NCBI GenBank assembly: GCA_015068245.1
Contig: SVKU01000018.1
Span: 1-50,969 of the forward strand
Length of the DNA stretch: 50,969 nucleotides
Direction: 5' to 3'
Source: Oscillospiraceae bacterium
Lineage (GTDB): Bacteria; Bacillota; Clostridia; Oscillospirales; Oscillospiraceae
Positions 37,518 to 45,289 of this stretch are shown here, piece after piece; positions within the stretch are counted from its first letter, which is position 1, and every line of letters begins with the position of its first letter. The position numbers and the translations under genes are program-made. The notes under the pieces are model-generated. The model had not been told where the DNA came from, ran no database searches, and saw only the letters and a list, made by a program, of their open reading frames with translations.

Positions 37518-37609
37518 TGGCGGAGATGGAGAGATTCGAACTCTCGATACCCTTTTGGGGTATACACGATTTCCAATCGTGCGCGCTCGACCAGCTACGC
37601 GACATCTCC
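37518..37609 (-). tRNA. tRNA-Ser (anticodon GGA)
   Basis: A class II tRNA of 92 nt with CCA encoded. Acceptor GGAGATG/CATCTCC, anticodon loop TTGGAAA with GGA at 37574-37572, a long variable arm (TACCCCAAAAGGGTA), and GAGTTCGAATCTC T-arm. A promoter lies just upstream and a terminator just downstream. Confidence 0.95.
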
Positions 37610-37647
37610 ATGGTCAAGTGCAATCAGCTATTCAATTGCGCCAGATA

Positions 37648-37676
37648 ATATTACATCATAAACGCTTTTTTGTCAA
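37648..37676 (-). promoter_or_regulatory. Sigma-A promoter of tRNA-Ser
   Basis: On the minus strand TTGACA (37676-37671), a 17-bp spacer and TAATAT (37653-37648). Confidence 0.75.
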
Positions 37677-37736
37677 GCCCCAACCGACCAAAAATTTAAA
37701 TTTCTGACAGTTGAAATCTATCGTCCCAAACAACAA

Positions 37737-37763
37737 AAAGACCGATGGAATCCATCGGTCTTT
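37737..37763 (-). terminator. Terminator of the DUF11 protein gene
   Basis: AAAGACCGATGG pairs with CCATCGGTCTTT, followed by further T residues on the minus strand. Confidence 0.85.
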
Positions 37764-37775
37764 GATTGGTTTTAT

Positions 37776-38636
37776 TTAGACAGTACCGCTGATGGTTAGA
37801 ATACTTACACCGGGAGTGGTGATCCATGCTCCTGTTTCTTCATCCCTGGTAAAGGTTGCTGCGGGGACGGTTATCTGACCTTCGACTGTTGCAAACTCGC
37901 CGGTAGCTTCGGAGTAGGTGTAGTTTTCCGGTTCAGACCATTCCTCATCGTTAAAGGTAACTGTTATATCATTCAGTGCAGGGTCAAAGGTATCGGTGAC
38001 GATAATATTCTCTGTTTCGTCTGCGGGGGAATTACCCGTATTCTGGATAACGAAGGTATAAGTCAATGTGTCACCCTCGGAAACACAATTGGGATCAACA
38101 AATTTTGTTATTATCAATTCGGGTCTTTCTTCAACCTGAATCGTTTCATCTGCTACCACATCATCGAAACATTCGGAATCAATACCGGAGATGGAAACTT
38201 CGTTAGTGATGGAACTTCCTGCTTCGGGAGATGCGAACTGATTTGCTACCGCCTCATAAATTAAAAGGGCGTTCTCATTTGCGGGTATATTGATTTGCGA
38301 AAAAACAAGTTCCGTACCGGCGTTAACCTCCAGAGCTTCCTGCAGTACTCCGTTGATATAAAGTCGGGCAGATCCATCGACATAGCTCAGAGGAACATAG
38401 GTTTCTTCTTCAAAGGTGTAGAGCCCCAGGTTATCGGAAACAGATATATCTTCAAGATCTGAGTTGCCGGGATTGATGATACTGATAACGTAAGTCACTA
38501 TTTCGACCGGTGTATAGGTGCCGGATACGGCGTTTTTAGTTACTTGAGGTGTCTGAAAGATTTGTCCTATGGTAGTATTAGAGTTGATAATTGTGTCATT
38601 GTAGCTCATAGTAGCCTGATTTTCAAAAGCTGGCAT
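37776..38636 (-). CDS. DUF11 repeat protein, possible cell- or spore-surface structural protein
   Basis: A 286-residue protein starting MPAFENQATMSYNDTIINSN, with two DUF11-like beta-sandwich repeats (about 33-165 and 170-286) recognisable from VTYVISIINPGNSDLEDISVSD and LTYTFVIQNTGNSPADETENIIVTD-type pairs (abbreviated here). It has no signal peptide, membrane helix or wall anchor, although DUF11 proteins are usually surface-exposed. In a spore former one explanation is deposition on the spore from the mother cell; this is inference. AAAGAGG precedes ATG 38636. It is a single-gene unit with its own terminator. Confidence 0.78.
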   Translation of the reverse strand: MPAFENQATMSYNDTIINSNTTIGQIFQTPQVTKNAVSGTYTPVEIVTYVISIINPGNSDLEDISVSDNLGLYTFEEETYVPLSYVDGSARLYINGVLQEALEVNAGTELVFSQINIPANENALLIYEAVANQFASPEAGSSITNEVSISGIDSECFDDVVADETIQVEERPELIITKFVDPNCVSEGDTLTYTFVIQNTGNSPADETENIIVTDTFDPALNDITVTFNDEEWSEPENYTYSEATGEFATVEGQITVPAATFTRDEETGAWITTPGVSILTISGTV

Positions 38637-38716
38637 ATTATAACCTCTTTAAAAATATTTGAGGAGGAAGCTCCCTCGCTACAATATATGACAAACTTCG
38701 CAGTCTGCTACATATA

Positions 38717-38742
38717 AAGAGTGCCGCAGATGCGGCACTCTT
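38717..38742 (-). terminator. Terminator of the flavin reductase gene
   Basis: AAGAGTGCCGCA/TGCGGCACTCTT, a 12-bp stem with a two-base loop, followed by TATATG on the minus strand. Confidence 0.75.
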
Positions 38743-38753
38743 GAGAGTATGGA

Positions 38754-40796
38754 TTAGATGCAGCTTGCGGCAGTGAAGCCGGTGTAGATGCTGTGACGGA
38801 TACCAGCATCGGTAGTGTCCTTATTGGGGTCGGGTTTTGCTCCGGGACCGTGACCGCCTCTCTTGCTGGCTTCGGTCAAAGCACATGCATCGCCAACAAC
38901 ATAGAACTGAGGTGCACTGCCTGCAAAGGCGTAAGCCTGCTCAGTGTTGGGGATACGACCGTTGGCAACAACTACGCTGCCGCAGGGGATCTTGTGGGAG
39001 TTGCCTTCCTTATCGGTGTAGGTAACGCCATCTTCTTCGATGAGAGTGGTCTGTGCCTCAGTGACAAAATGAATGTTGGGACGGGAAGTGAGGTAATCTC
39101 TGAAAGCGTCGTTGCTATGGGCTTCGTAATCGTGAGCAGCCTGACGCTGACGGGTGATCATGGTGACTTTGTGGCCTTCATTGCAGAGATACATGGCAGT
39201 ATCGGCAGCTATCATAGCACCGCCAACAACAACAACTTCTTCTGCAAGTTCATTTTCACGACCAAATACGTCAACAGGAGCCCAGACATTGGCACCATCA
39301 GCACCGGGGCATGAACCCTTCTTGGGAGTGGAACCGGTACCGGCAATAACTGCGTCATAACCGCCTGCCTGGATCATATAAGCAGTAGCTTCGGTGTTCA
39401 GCTTAACGTCAACACCAAGCTGATTCATGCGCATAATAAGGTAGTCCTTGAACTCCTTAACGCCCCACTTGCAGTCCATAAAATCGGTGTGATGGAGCTG
39501 ACCGCCGAGGTAGCCTTCCTTTTCAAAAAGGGTAACTTTATGACCACGTTCCGCTGCGGTAATAGCAGCCTTCATGCCGGAAGGACCACCGCCGATAACG
39601 GCGACCTTTTTAACAGAAGTGGGAGCCTTGTACATATCCTGATATTCGCGGCTAATGCCCAGCTTGGGATTGATTGAGCAGACGCCGCCATGACACTTGT
39701 CGCAGCGGATACAGCTCTGAACTTCTTCACCCTTGCCTGCAAGGATCTTTTCATAGTAGTTTTCGTCGCAGATAAGGGGACGAGCCATGGCAATAAGGTC
39801 GCACTTGCCTTCGGCGATAACACGTTCCATAACGGCGGGATCCTGGAAACCGCCAACAGGAGCAACATAAGCCTTAACGCCTGCCTTTTTCAGCATTTCG
39901 GCAAATCTGAGGTTAGTGGGGTTTTCCTTGGTGGAGGTATAGGAGTTGGTGTGGGTATAGTCACCGGACCATGCACGAACCTGGAAAATGTCTACAAGAC
40001 CCTTGCTGTCGAGAATCTGGCAGTATTCAACAAAGTCTTCTTCGGTGAAACCGCCCTTGAGGGGGTCGTGACCGGATATCTGCAGCTCGATGGGGAAGTC
40101 CTTACCGCAGGCTGCCTTGATTGAAGAAAGCAGTTCGCAAAGCAGACGGACACGATTTTCGTTGCTGCCGCCGTACTCGTCGGTACGCTGGTTCAAAGCT
40201 CTTGACAGGGACTTGCCAAGGATCGAAGCGTTATAGCTGGCGTAAATGTTGACCATGTCGAAGCCCAGCTCTTTAAGGCGTACACAGTAGCTGGTAAACA
40301 GCTCAATGAATTCTTTTATCTGTTCTTTGGTGATCTCGGGGGGAACGATCTTTTCGTGGCCATGCTTCATCATGAACTCGGGATCCATGGACATATAGTA
40401 AATGCCTTCGGGTCCGGGAGGGAAGTTCTCGGGAATAACAGACCAGTCACGGATTTCTGAAATCGCAACGTCAACTGGCAGATAACACATGGTGGAAGCG
40501 GAAGCCAGGGAGCCGTAGGCGTGGATACGTTCAATGACTTTCTTAAATCCCTGCTGATCTTCACGGCTGTCCATATCGTAGTCACTGGTGAAGAAGGTGC
40601 GTCCCTTTACTTCTTTAAACATACCGGGAGCGCAGGTGACGATGGAAGCACCATTTCTGGCAAGACCGCCGAGGAACTCGGCCATGGAGTCAAAATCGTC
40701 CTGAATAGCAACGGATTTTGCGTTGATTATGCGGTTTTTCAGAATGTTCTTGCCCAGTTTCACAGGCTGCAGAACGTGCTGATATTTATGATTCAT
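38754..40796 (-). CDS. NADH:flavin oxidoreductase/2,4-dienoyl-CoA reductase-type enzyme (OYE family)
   Basis: A 680-residue enzyme with three parts. An old-yellow-enzyme TIM barrel (1-365) binds FMN (LKNRIINAKS, SRALNQRTDEYGGS, ENRVRLLCEL, VAPVGGF, IAMARPLI). A cysteine cluster (CIRCDKCHGGVC) would hold a [4Fe-4S] centre. An FAD/NAD(P)-binding region follows (VAVIGGGPSGMKAA, VVVVGGAMIAADTA, FYVVGDA). This architecture is shared by dienoyl-CoA reductase, enoate reductases and the bile-acid enzymes BaiCD/BaiH. It probably reduces an activated C=C bond anaerobically; the substrate is unknown. GAAAGGAAAAGG lies upstream of ATG 40796. Confidence 0.88.
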   Translation of the reverse strand: MNHKYQHVLQPVKLGKNILKNRIINAKSVAIQDDFDSMAEFLGGLARNGASIVTCAPGMFKEVKGRTFFTSDYDMDSREDQQGFKKVIERIHAYGSLASASTMCYLPVDVAISEIRDWSVIPENFPPGPEGIYYMSMDPEFMMKHGHEKIVPPEITKEQIKEFIELFTSYCVRLKELGFDMVNIYASYNASILGKSLSRALNQRTDEYGGSNENRVRLLCELLSSIKAACGKDFPIELQISGHDPLKGGFTEEDFVEYCQILDSKGLVDIFQVRAWSGDYTHTNSYTSTKENPTNLRFAEMLKKAGVKAYVAPVGGFQDPAVMERVIAEGKCDLIAMARPLICDENYYEKILAGKGEEVQSCIRCDKCHGGVCSINPKLGISREYQDMYKAPTSVKKVAVIGGGPSGMKAAITAAERGHKVTLFEKEGYLGGQLHHTDFMDCKWGVKEFKDYLIMRMNQLGVDVKLNTEATAYMIQAGGYDAVIAGTGSTPKKGSCPGADGANVWAPVDVFGRENELAEEVVVVGGAMIAADTAMYLCNEGHKVTMITRQRQAAHDYEAHSNDAFRDYLTSRPNIHFVTEAQTTLIEEDGVTYTDKEGNSHKIPCGSVVVANGRIPNTEQAYAFAGSAPQFYVVGDACALTEASKRGGHGPGAKPDPNKDTTDAGIRHSIYTGFTAASCI

Positions 40797-40921
40797 GCTT
40801 TTCCTTTTCCTTTCTCTTCAATAATTAATATAAATTAAAACTACCATATTTTTAAGAAAATATCAATGCCGTTTTTTGAACACAATACAGTTTTTAATGT
40901 ATTGACATTGATTATGAAATA

Positions 40922-40957
40922 ATAAGTCTGACGATTCCATAGAATCGTCAGACTTAT
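40922..40957 (-). terminator. Terminator of the SagB-like gene
   Basis: A 16-bp perfect stem (ATAAGTCTGACGATTC and its complement) around CATA, followed by TATTTC on the minus strand. Confidence 0.8.
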
Positions 40958-40960
40958 AGT

Positions 40961-41737
40961 TTATTCAACTTTGCCCAATGCAGCTGCATAAATCACAAAC
41001 TGCTGTTCCTGAGAATCTGACTCGCTGCCGTCGAGACCAAGCAGAGCGTCAGCTTCTTTCTGACGGTATGCGCCGATAGCACAGGTGCCGCAGCCGATGG
41101 AAGCGGCGGCAAGGTAAAGATTTTCGCAAACGTGTCCTGCGTCCAGCAGAGCATATTTCTGTGCCTGCAGAGCATAACGCCATTCTGTGCGGTAAGGAAC
41201 AGCAGCCCAGATGAAGCCTATAGGAGCTTCGGCAAAGAAAGTCTGGCCTCCAAAAGCATACGCAGCTTCTTCTGTCAGGTTTTCCTTTGTTCCGAGATAT
41301 CCAAGCTTATGTCCGGAGGGAATGTAGTGATAAAGCCCTTGTTCAAGCCCCTCGACTTTGTTTATGAGCAGGTATGTTTCCAATGGCTGTCTTGCCCCGG
41401 CAGAGGGAACAGTTCGCATGGAAGCTTTGTTGCGCTTGCCGATGACCTGACGTTCGCCTTGAGTTATCCAAAGGAGCCAGGAAAGCTCACCCAGAGTAAG
41501 ACACCGGTCTGTAAAACTGCGGTTTGAATTTCGACCGTTCATTATCTCAAACAGATCATTGCGGGTGATATGATTCTTATGGTCAGTCGGAAGTTCAAAT
41601 AACTTTATATATTCTCTTTCTGCATACAGTGGAGGCTGAGGGAGACCTAAGCTTTGGTCGGTTTCCGGAGAAAATTCGCCATGGCCTTTCATGACCTGCC
41701 TGTTGCTTTTTATCTGCTTCAAAGTTTTTTCGTCCAT
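40961..41737 (-). CDS. SagB/ThcOx-type nitroreductase-family protein
   Basis: A 258-residue FMN-dependent oxidoreductase of the SagB/ThcOx group: RNSNRSFTDRCLTLGELSWLLW, cut here to its RxSxRxF-type core, RTVPSAGARQPLETYLL, then YALLDAGHVCENLYLAAASIG and a C-terminal YAAALGKV. SagB proteins can oxidise azolines in RiPP biosynthesis, but no precursor peptide or cyclodehydratase is seen nearby. Stand-alone homologues are common in anaerobes and may be general reductases. ATG 41737 is chosen because AAAGGA lies 9 nt upstream; an earlier in-frame ATG at 41755 lacks a site. Confidence 0.85.
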   Translation of the reverse strand: MDEKTLKQIKSNRQVMKGHGEFSPETDQSLGLPQPPLYAEREYIKLFELPTDHKNHITRNDLFEIMNGRNSNRSFTDRCLTLGELSWLLWITQGERQVIGKRNKASMRTVPSAGARQPLETYLLINKVEGLEQGLYHYIPSGHKLGYLGTKENLTEEAAYAFGGQTFFAEAPIGFIWAAVPYRTEWRYALQAQKYALLDAGHVCENLYLAAASIGCGTCAIGAYRQKEADALLGLDGSESDSQEQQFVIYAAALGKVE

Positions 41738-41799
41738 CAATATCAGTCCTTTCAAGAGTATTATATCAATTTAATACCATTAATCAATATATTATCCGG

Positions 41800-41828
41800 T
41801 TTACTTTCACGCAATAATGTGTTAAAAT
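41800..41828 (+). promoter_or_regulatory. Sigma-A-type promoter of the YerC-hslO operon
   Basis: TTTACT (41800-41805), a 17-bp spacer and TAAAAT (41823-41828). Confidence 0.5.
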
Positions 41829-41850
41829 AACAGCGAAAGGGGACGGTATT

Positions 41851-42147
41851 ATGGGTAAAAAGAACCTTGATGCAAACAATGACCTTTATAAAGCAATTTT
41901 GAAGTTGGAAAATGAGGAAGAATGTAAGGGCTTTTTTGCCGACCTTTGTACTATCAACGAGCTTCTGTCCATGGAACAGCGGTTCAAAGTGGCTCAGCTT
42001 TTGGACGAGGGATACATCTACAACGATATAGTAGAAAAAACAGGTGCCAGCTCAGCCACCATAAGCAGAGTAAGCCGTGCCCTGAATTACGGCGAGGACG
42101 GTTACAGAGCCGTGCTCGACAGAATGAAAAGTGATAACAATGAGTGA
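41851..42147 (+). CDS. YerC/YecD-family TrpR-like DNA-binding protein
   Basis: A 98-residue helix-turn-helix protein of the TrpR superfamily: FFADLCTINELLSMEQRFKVAQLL followed by IYNDIVEKTGASSATISRVSR as the HTH (both shown only in part of their context) and ALNYGEDGY. Family members are small repressor-like proteins, and the ligand and targets are unknown here. GAAAGGGG precedes the ATG. It overlaps the downstream methyltransferase gene by 8 bp and heads a three-gene operon ending with hslO. Confidence 0.88.
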   Translation: MGKKNLDANNDLYKAILKLENEEECKGFFADLCTINELLSMEQRFKVAQLLDEGYIYNDIVEKTGASSATISRVSRALNYGEDGYRAVLDRMKSDNNE

Positions 42148-42892
42148 ATACGGAATTCTTGCCGGGTGCTACGATGAGTTTACCCGGGATATTGATTATG
42201 GTTCCTTTGCGGACTTTTATGAGCAGATTTTTGCATTGGAAAATATTGAAGTCAAGTCCATGCTTGATCTTGCCTGCGGTACCGGCACGCTGACCTGCCT
42301 GCTGGCAGACAGGGGATATGAGCTTATCGGGGTTGACCGTTCTATAGAGATGCTGTCGGAGGCCTTCGACAAGGCACAAAATGTCCGTGGGATACGTCCA
42401 TTGTTTCTGAATCAGGACATGACAAAGCTCGACCTTTACGGTACTGTGGACTGCGCCGTATGCTGTCTTGACGGTATAAACTACCTGTCAGACCCTGAGG
42501 ATGCAGCAAAAACTTTTGAGCGTCTGAAATTCTTTATCAACCCCAACGGTCTTTTCATTTTCGATATAAATTCTGCTTACAAGTTGAAAAATCTTGACGG
42601 TGGTATGTTTATTGACGAGGACGAAAACTCTTACTGCGTATGGCGTACCGAATTTAATGAAGAGACTAATCTGTGCTTTTACGGAATGGACATTTTCAAA
42701 AAGCAAAAAAACGAGCTTTGGAAACGTGGTTTTGAAGAACACTATGAGTATGCATATACGCCTGAGCAGCTGAAACAACTGCTTGAAGCCAACGGTTTTC
42801 ATGACGTCAAATTCTACGCAGACAGAAAAAATGAAGCTCCAAAGGAAGATGAGCTAAGAATCTTTATTACAGCCAGGAGAGATAATTACTGA
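42140..42892 (+). CDS. Class I SAM-dependent methyltransferase
   Basis: A 250-residue Rossmann-fold methyltransferase. Motif I is MLDLACGTGTLTCLLA, motif II VDRSIEMLSEA, and CCLDGINYL lies near the motif IV position. The C-terminal part (residues 150-245) is a beta-rich lid typical of small-molecule methyltransferases. No substrate can be inferred. ATG 42140 overlaps the yerC-like gene (ATGAGTGA), and its TGA overlaps the hslO start (TGATG), so translation of the three genes is probably coupled. Confidence 0.88.
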   Translation: MSEYGILAGCYDEFTRDIDYGSFADFYEQIFALENIEVKSMLDLACGTGTLTCLLADRGYELIGVDRSIEMLSEAFDKAQNVRGIRPLFLNQDMTKLDLYGTVDCAVCCLDGINYLSDPEDAAKTFERLKFFINPNGLFIFDINSAYKLKNLDGGMFIDEDENSYCVWRTEFNEETNLCFYGMDIFKKQKNELWKRGFEEHYEYAYTPEQLKQLLEANGFHDVKFYADRKNEAPKEDELRIFITARRDNY

Positions 42893-43770
42893 TGTCCGAT
42901 AAACTGATCAGAGCAATATCAAACGACGGTCTTGTACAGGCCGTGGCAATTTCATCAAGAGAAATAGTTGAAAGAGCAAGACAGATCCACAAATGTGAGC
43001 CGGTTGCCTGCGCTGCCCTTGGCAGAGTTCTCACTGCAGCGTCCATGCTGGGAAATGCTCTTAAAGTTGAAGGCGGGTCGATAACCCTGCAGGTGAAAGG
43101 CGGAGGCCCCCTAGGTACCGTACTGGCGGTTGGAGATGAGTTCGGCAACGTTCGTGGATATGTTCAGAATCCCGGTCTTGCCATAATGGAAAAGTATCAG
43201 GGAAAACTTGATGTAGGTGCAGCTGTCGGTACCGATGGTTCGCTGACTGTTATAAAAGACCTGAACATGAAAGAACCTTACATTGGCAGTATTGCTCTTG
43301 TCAGCGGCGAAATTGCGGAAGACCTTACTGCTTATCTTGCAGAAAGTGAACAAATTCCGTCTGCTGTTGCGTTGGGCGTGCTGGTTGACCGTGACAGAAC
43401 CGTTAAGGCTGCCGGCGGCTATATTATTCAGCTTCTTCCCGGTGCAGGCGATGATGTAATCGATAAGCTTGAAACGGGTATTGCAGCAGCAGGTAATGTT
43501 ACATCTATGCTCGACAGCGGCATGACTCCGCTGGAGATGCTGCAGGCTGTTATGGGTGAACTGGGTGTGGAAGTTCTGGAAGAGTGCGAGGTAGAATATA
43601 AATGCTATTGTTCCAGAGACCGTGTCACCGGTGTGCTGCTCAGCCTTGGCAGGGAAGAATTGACTCAACTTGCTGATGAACAGGAAACCGCAGAGGTTGA
43701 ATGTCGCTTCTGCGATGTGATTTACAAGTTTACTGCCGATGATATTCGGCAACTGTTGTCTGAATTGTAA
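42892..43770 (+). CDS. hslO: Redox-regulated chaperone Hsp33
   Basis: A 292-residue Hsp33. The N-terminal core has LVQAVAISSREIVERAR, LGRVLTAASMLGN and KGGGPLGTVLAVGD. The C-terminal redox switch has the four zinc cysteines as CYC and CRFC, separated by about 28 residues. Oxidation releases zinc and activates holdase activity. The start codon overlaps the methyltransferase stop. Oxidative-stress protection fits an anaerobe exposed to air. Confidence 0.95.
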   Translation: MSDKLIRAISNDGLVQAVAISSREIVERARQIHKCEPVACAALGRVLTAASMLGNALKVEGGSITLQVKGGGPLGTVLAVGDEFGNVRGYVQNPGLAIMEKYQGKLDVGAAVGTDGSLTVIKDLNMKEPYIGSIALVSGEIAEDLTAYLAESEQIPSAVALGVLVDRDRTVKAAGGYIIQLLPGAGDDVIDKLETGIAAAGNVTSMLDSGMTPLEMLQAVMGELGVEVLEECEVEYKCYCSRDRVTGVLLSLGREELTQLADEQETAEVECRFCDVIYKFTADDIRQLLSEL

Positions 43771-43784
43771 TAATGCTATTTTAT

Positions 43785-43815
43785 GCCGGTCAGCTTAGCT
43801 GACCGGCGTATTATC
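43785..43815 (+). terminator. Terminator after hslO
   Basis: GCCGGTCAGC/GCTGACCGGC with a three-base loop, followed by a weak GTATTATCTT tract. Confidence 0.7.
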
Positions 43816-43877
43816 TTCAATGTTTTTGAGCGACATTCCATCAATTAAAATAAAAATAAAAAATTGCAAATTTGTGG

Positions 43878-43906
43878 TTGACAATTCGAGGTTCCTTTAG
43901 TATAAT
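43878..43906 (+). promoter_or_regulatory. Consensus sigma-A promoter of the tRNA cluster
   Basis: TTGACA (43878-43883), a 17-bp spacer and TATAAT (43901-43906), about 22 bp before tRNA-Val. Confidence 0.9.
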
Positions 43907-43928
43907 AGGCTTCGCCGCAATCGCGAAT

Positions 43929-44004
43929 GGGAGCATAGCTCAGCTGGGAGAGCACATGCCTTACAAGCATGGGGTCACAGGTTCGAGCCCTGTTGTTCCC
44001 ACCA
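43929..44004 (+). tRNA. tRNA-Val (anticodon TAC)
   Basis: A 76-nt cloverleaf with acceptor GGGAGCA, loop CTTACAA with TAC at 43962-43964, GGTTCGAGCCC T-arm, CCA encoded. First tRNA of a five-gene cluster. Confidence 0.94.
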
Positions 44005-44007
44005 TTT

Positions 44008-44084
44008 GGCCCGGTAGTTCAGTTGGTTAGAACGCCAGCCTGTCACGCTGGAGGTCGACGGTTCGAGCCCGTTCCGGGTCGCCA
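44008..44084 (+). tRNA. tRNA-Asp (anticodon GTC)
   Basis: A 77-nt cloverleaf with acceptor GGCCCGG/CCGGGTC, anticodon GTC at 44042-44044, CGGTTCGAGCCCG T-arm, CCA encoded. Three bases after tRNA-Val. Confidence 0.95.
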
Positions 44085-44090
44085 TTATTA

Positions 44091-44166
<76 letters not shown>

Positions 44167-44213
44167 AAGTTATCATATCGATAGCTTAGGCGGTGCAACA
44201 GTACCGCCAATAT

Positions 44214-44289
44214 GCGGGCGTAGCTCATCCGGTAGAGCGCCACCTTGCCAAGGTGGAGGTAGCGAGTTCGAGCCTCGTCGCCCGCTCCA
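44214..44289 (+). tRNA. tRNA-Gly (anticodon GCC)
   Basis: A 76-nt cloverleaf with acceptor GCGGGCG/CGCCCGC, anticodon GCC at 44247-44249, CCA encoded. A GGCGGT/ACCGCC hairpin lies in the 47-bp gap before it. Confidence 0.95.
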
Positions 44290-44327
44290 CAAAAGATAGG
44301 AGTGCATATGCGCTCCTATCTGCATAT

Positions 44328-44402
<75 letters not shown>

Positions 44403-44403
44403 A

Positions 44404-44435
44404 AAAAATCCAAGTCGTCAGACTTGGATTTTTTC
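44404..44435 (+). terminator. Terminator of the tRNA cluster
   Basis: AAAAATCCAAGTC/GACTTGGATTTTT stem with GTCA loop, starting just after the tRNA-Cys CCA. Confidence 0.9.
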
Positions 44436-44436
44436 A

Positions 44437-44594
44437 TTTGTGTCCGCAAGGACACAACTTCGTTACAAGCGAAGCGAATACTTCGTTTGACAGCTTGCTG
44501 TCAACTTCATTGTCGAGAGGCGGACACAAAACGAAGTTGCTTACGGCAAATGAAGTGTGCCTGACGGCACAATGAAGTTGCCCTTCAGGCAAAC
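44437..44594. repeat. Array of short hairpins with ACTTCRTT-type linkers
   Basis: Successive short stem-loops: GTGTCC/GGACAC (44440-44455), CGAAG/CTTCG, TTGACAGC/GCTGTCAA (44487-44504), GTGCC/GGCAC (44557-44570) and TGCC/GGCA (44579-44591). The linkers are ACTTCGTT or ACTTCATT in the left half and their reverse complements (AACGAAGT, AATGAAGT) in the right half, making a larger inverted arrangement. No coding potential was recognised. The rest of the gap to 44715 holds only the downstream promoter. Confidence 0.7.
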
Positions 44595-44652
44595 GGATTA
44601 ACTAACTATCGATTGTAATTTTGCAATAGTTACGCCTTCTTTCTGTTTAAAT

Positions 44653-44681
44653 TTGACTTCTACCTTTGTATTGGTTAGAAT
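44653..44681 (+). promoter_or_regulatory. Sigma-A-type promoter of the 44716 gene
   Basis: TTGACT (44653-44658), a 17-bp spacer and TAGAAT (44676-44681). Confidence 0.65.
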
Positions 44682-44715
44682 ATAGACGATGTAATTTTGA
44701 GAGGATGTACATATC

Positions 44716-45174
44716 ATGTTCTACAAAAATCCCGATAACTTTTTTACTGCTGTTTTCAACGTATTTCAAGGTGCAACAATGACGCTCAGCGTATCTTTTT
44801 TCATTGGTCAAACCGAACCTGCAACACTGATTAAAACCTTTGTGTGCGCTTATTGCGCAGGTGTAATGCTGACGGTTTTTCTTCGTGTAAAGGAGTTTGG
44901 TCAGTGGGTTGCGAGGAAACTCCATTGTGACGCTAAACCTGTACCCGGATACCTTGTTTCCAATCTGGCTGCAGGCGGATTGATGGGTATTTTTATGAAT
45001 TTCTTTATGACTTTCATGGCTATTGGCCCTGTTCCGTATTTTCCTGCGGCATTTATGCAGCCTTTACTGTTTTCAATTTGTGTATCTGCCGTTTCTTCTA
45101 CTGTTTGGATTGGAGTTACGCAGCAGATTATGAGCAAAGCTTATGGGAAAAAAACTCAAGAGGAAAGATGTTAG
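44716..45174 (+). CDS. Uncharacterised four-helix membrane protein
   Basis: A 152-residue protein with hydrophobic segments near 15-32, 38-56, 84-106 and 112-137 and a polar, basic C-terminus. I do not recognise a family with confidence. GAGAGG lies about 11 nt upstream of ATG 44716, and a promoter is at 44653-44681. It stands alone between the hairpin array and the esterase gene. No catalytic motif or conserved cysteine pattern is evident. Confidence 0.7.
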   Translation: MFYKNPDNFFTAVFNVFQGATMTLSVSFFIGQTEPATLIKTFVCAYCAGVMLTVFLRVKEFGQWVARKLHCDAKPVPGYLVSNLAAGGLMGIFMNFFMTFMAIGPVPYFPAAFMQPLLFSICVSAVSSTVWIGVTQQIMSKAYGKKTQEERC

Positions 45175-45225
45175 AGCATCCTTCCTTTTGAGTTGATTTT
45201 GGAAAGAATTCATTACAAATTGGAA

Positions 45226-45254
45226 TTGCCCGTTTGTTTAATTTATCTTATAAT
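45226..45254 (+). promoter_or_regulatory. Sigma-A-type promoter of the tannase-like gene
   Basis: TTGCCC (45226-45231), a 17-bp spacer and TATAAT (45249-45254). Confidence 0.65.
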
Positions 45255-45289
45255 ATAATCCAGAATATTGAAAGAAAGGAAGACTAAAG

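Noticed and set aside
40961-41737. RiPP (thiazole/oxazole peptide) cluster suggested by the SagB-like gene
   Set aside because: No precursor peptide, cyclodehydratase or exporter was seen in the flanks.
44437-44594. CRISPR array next to the tRNA cluster
   Set aside because: The units are too short and irregular, spacers are lacking, linkers change orientation and no cas gene is nearby.
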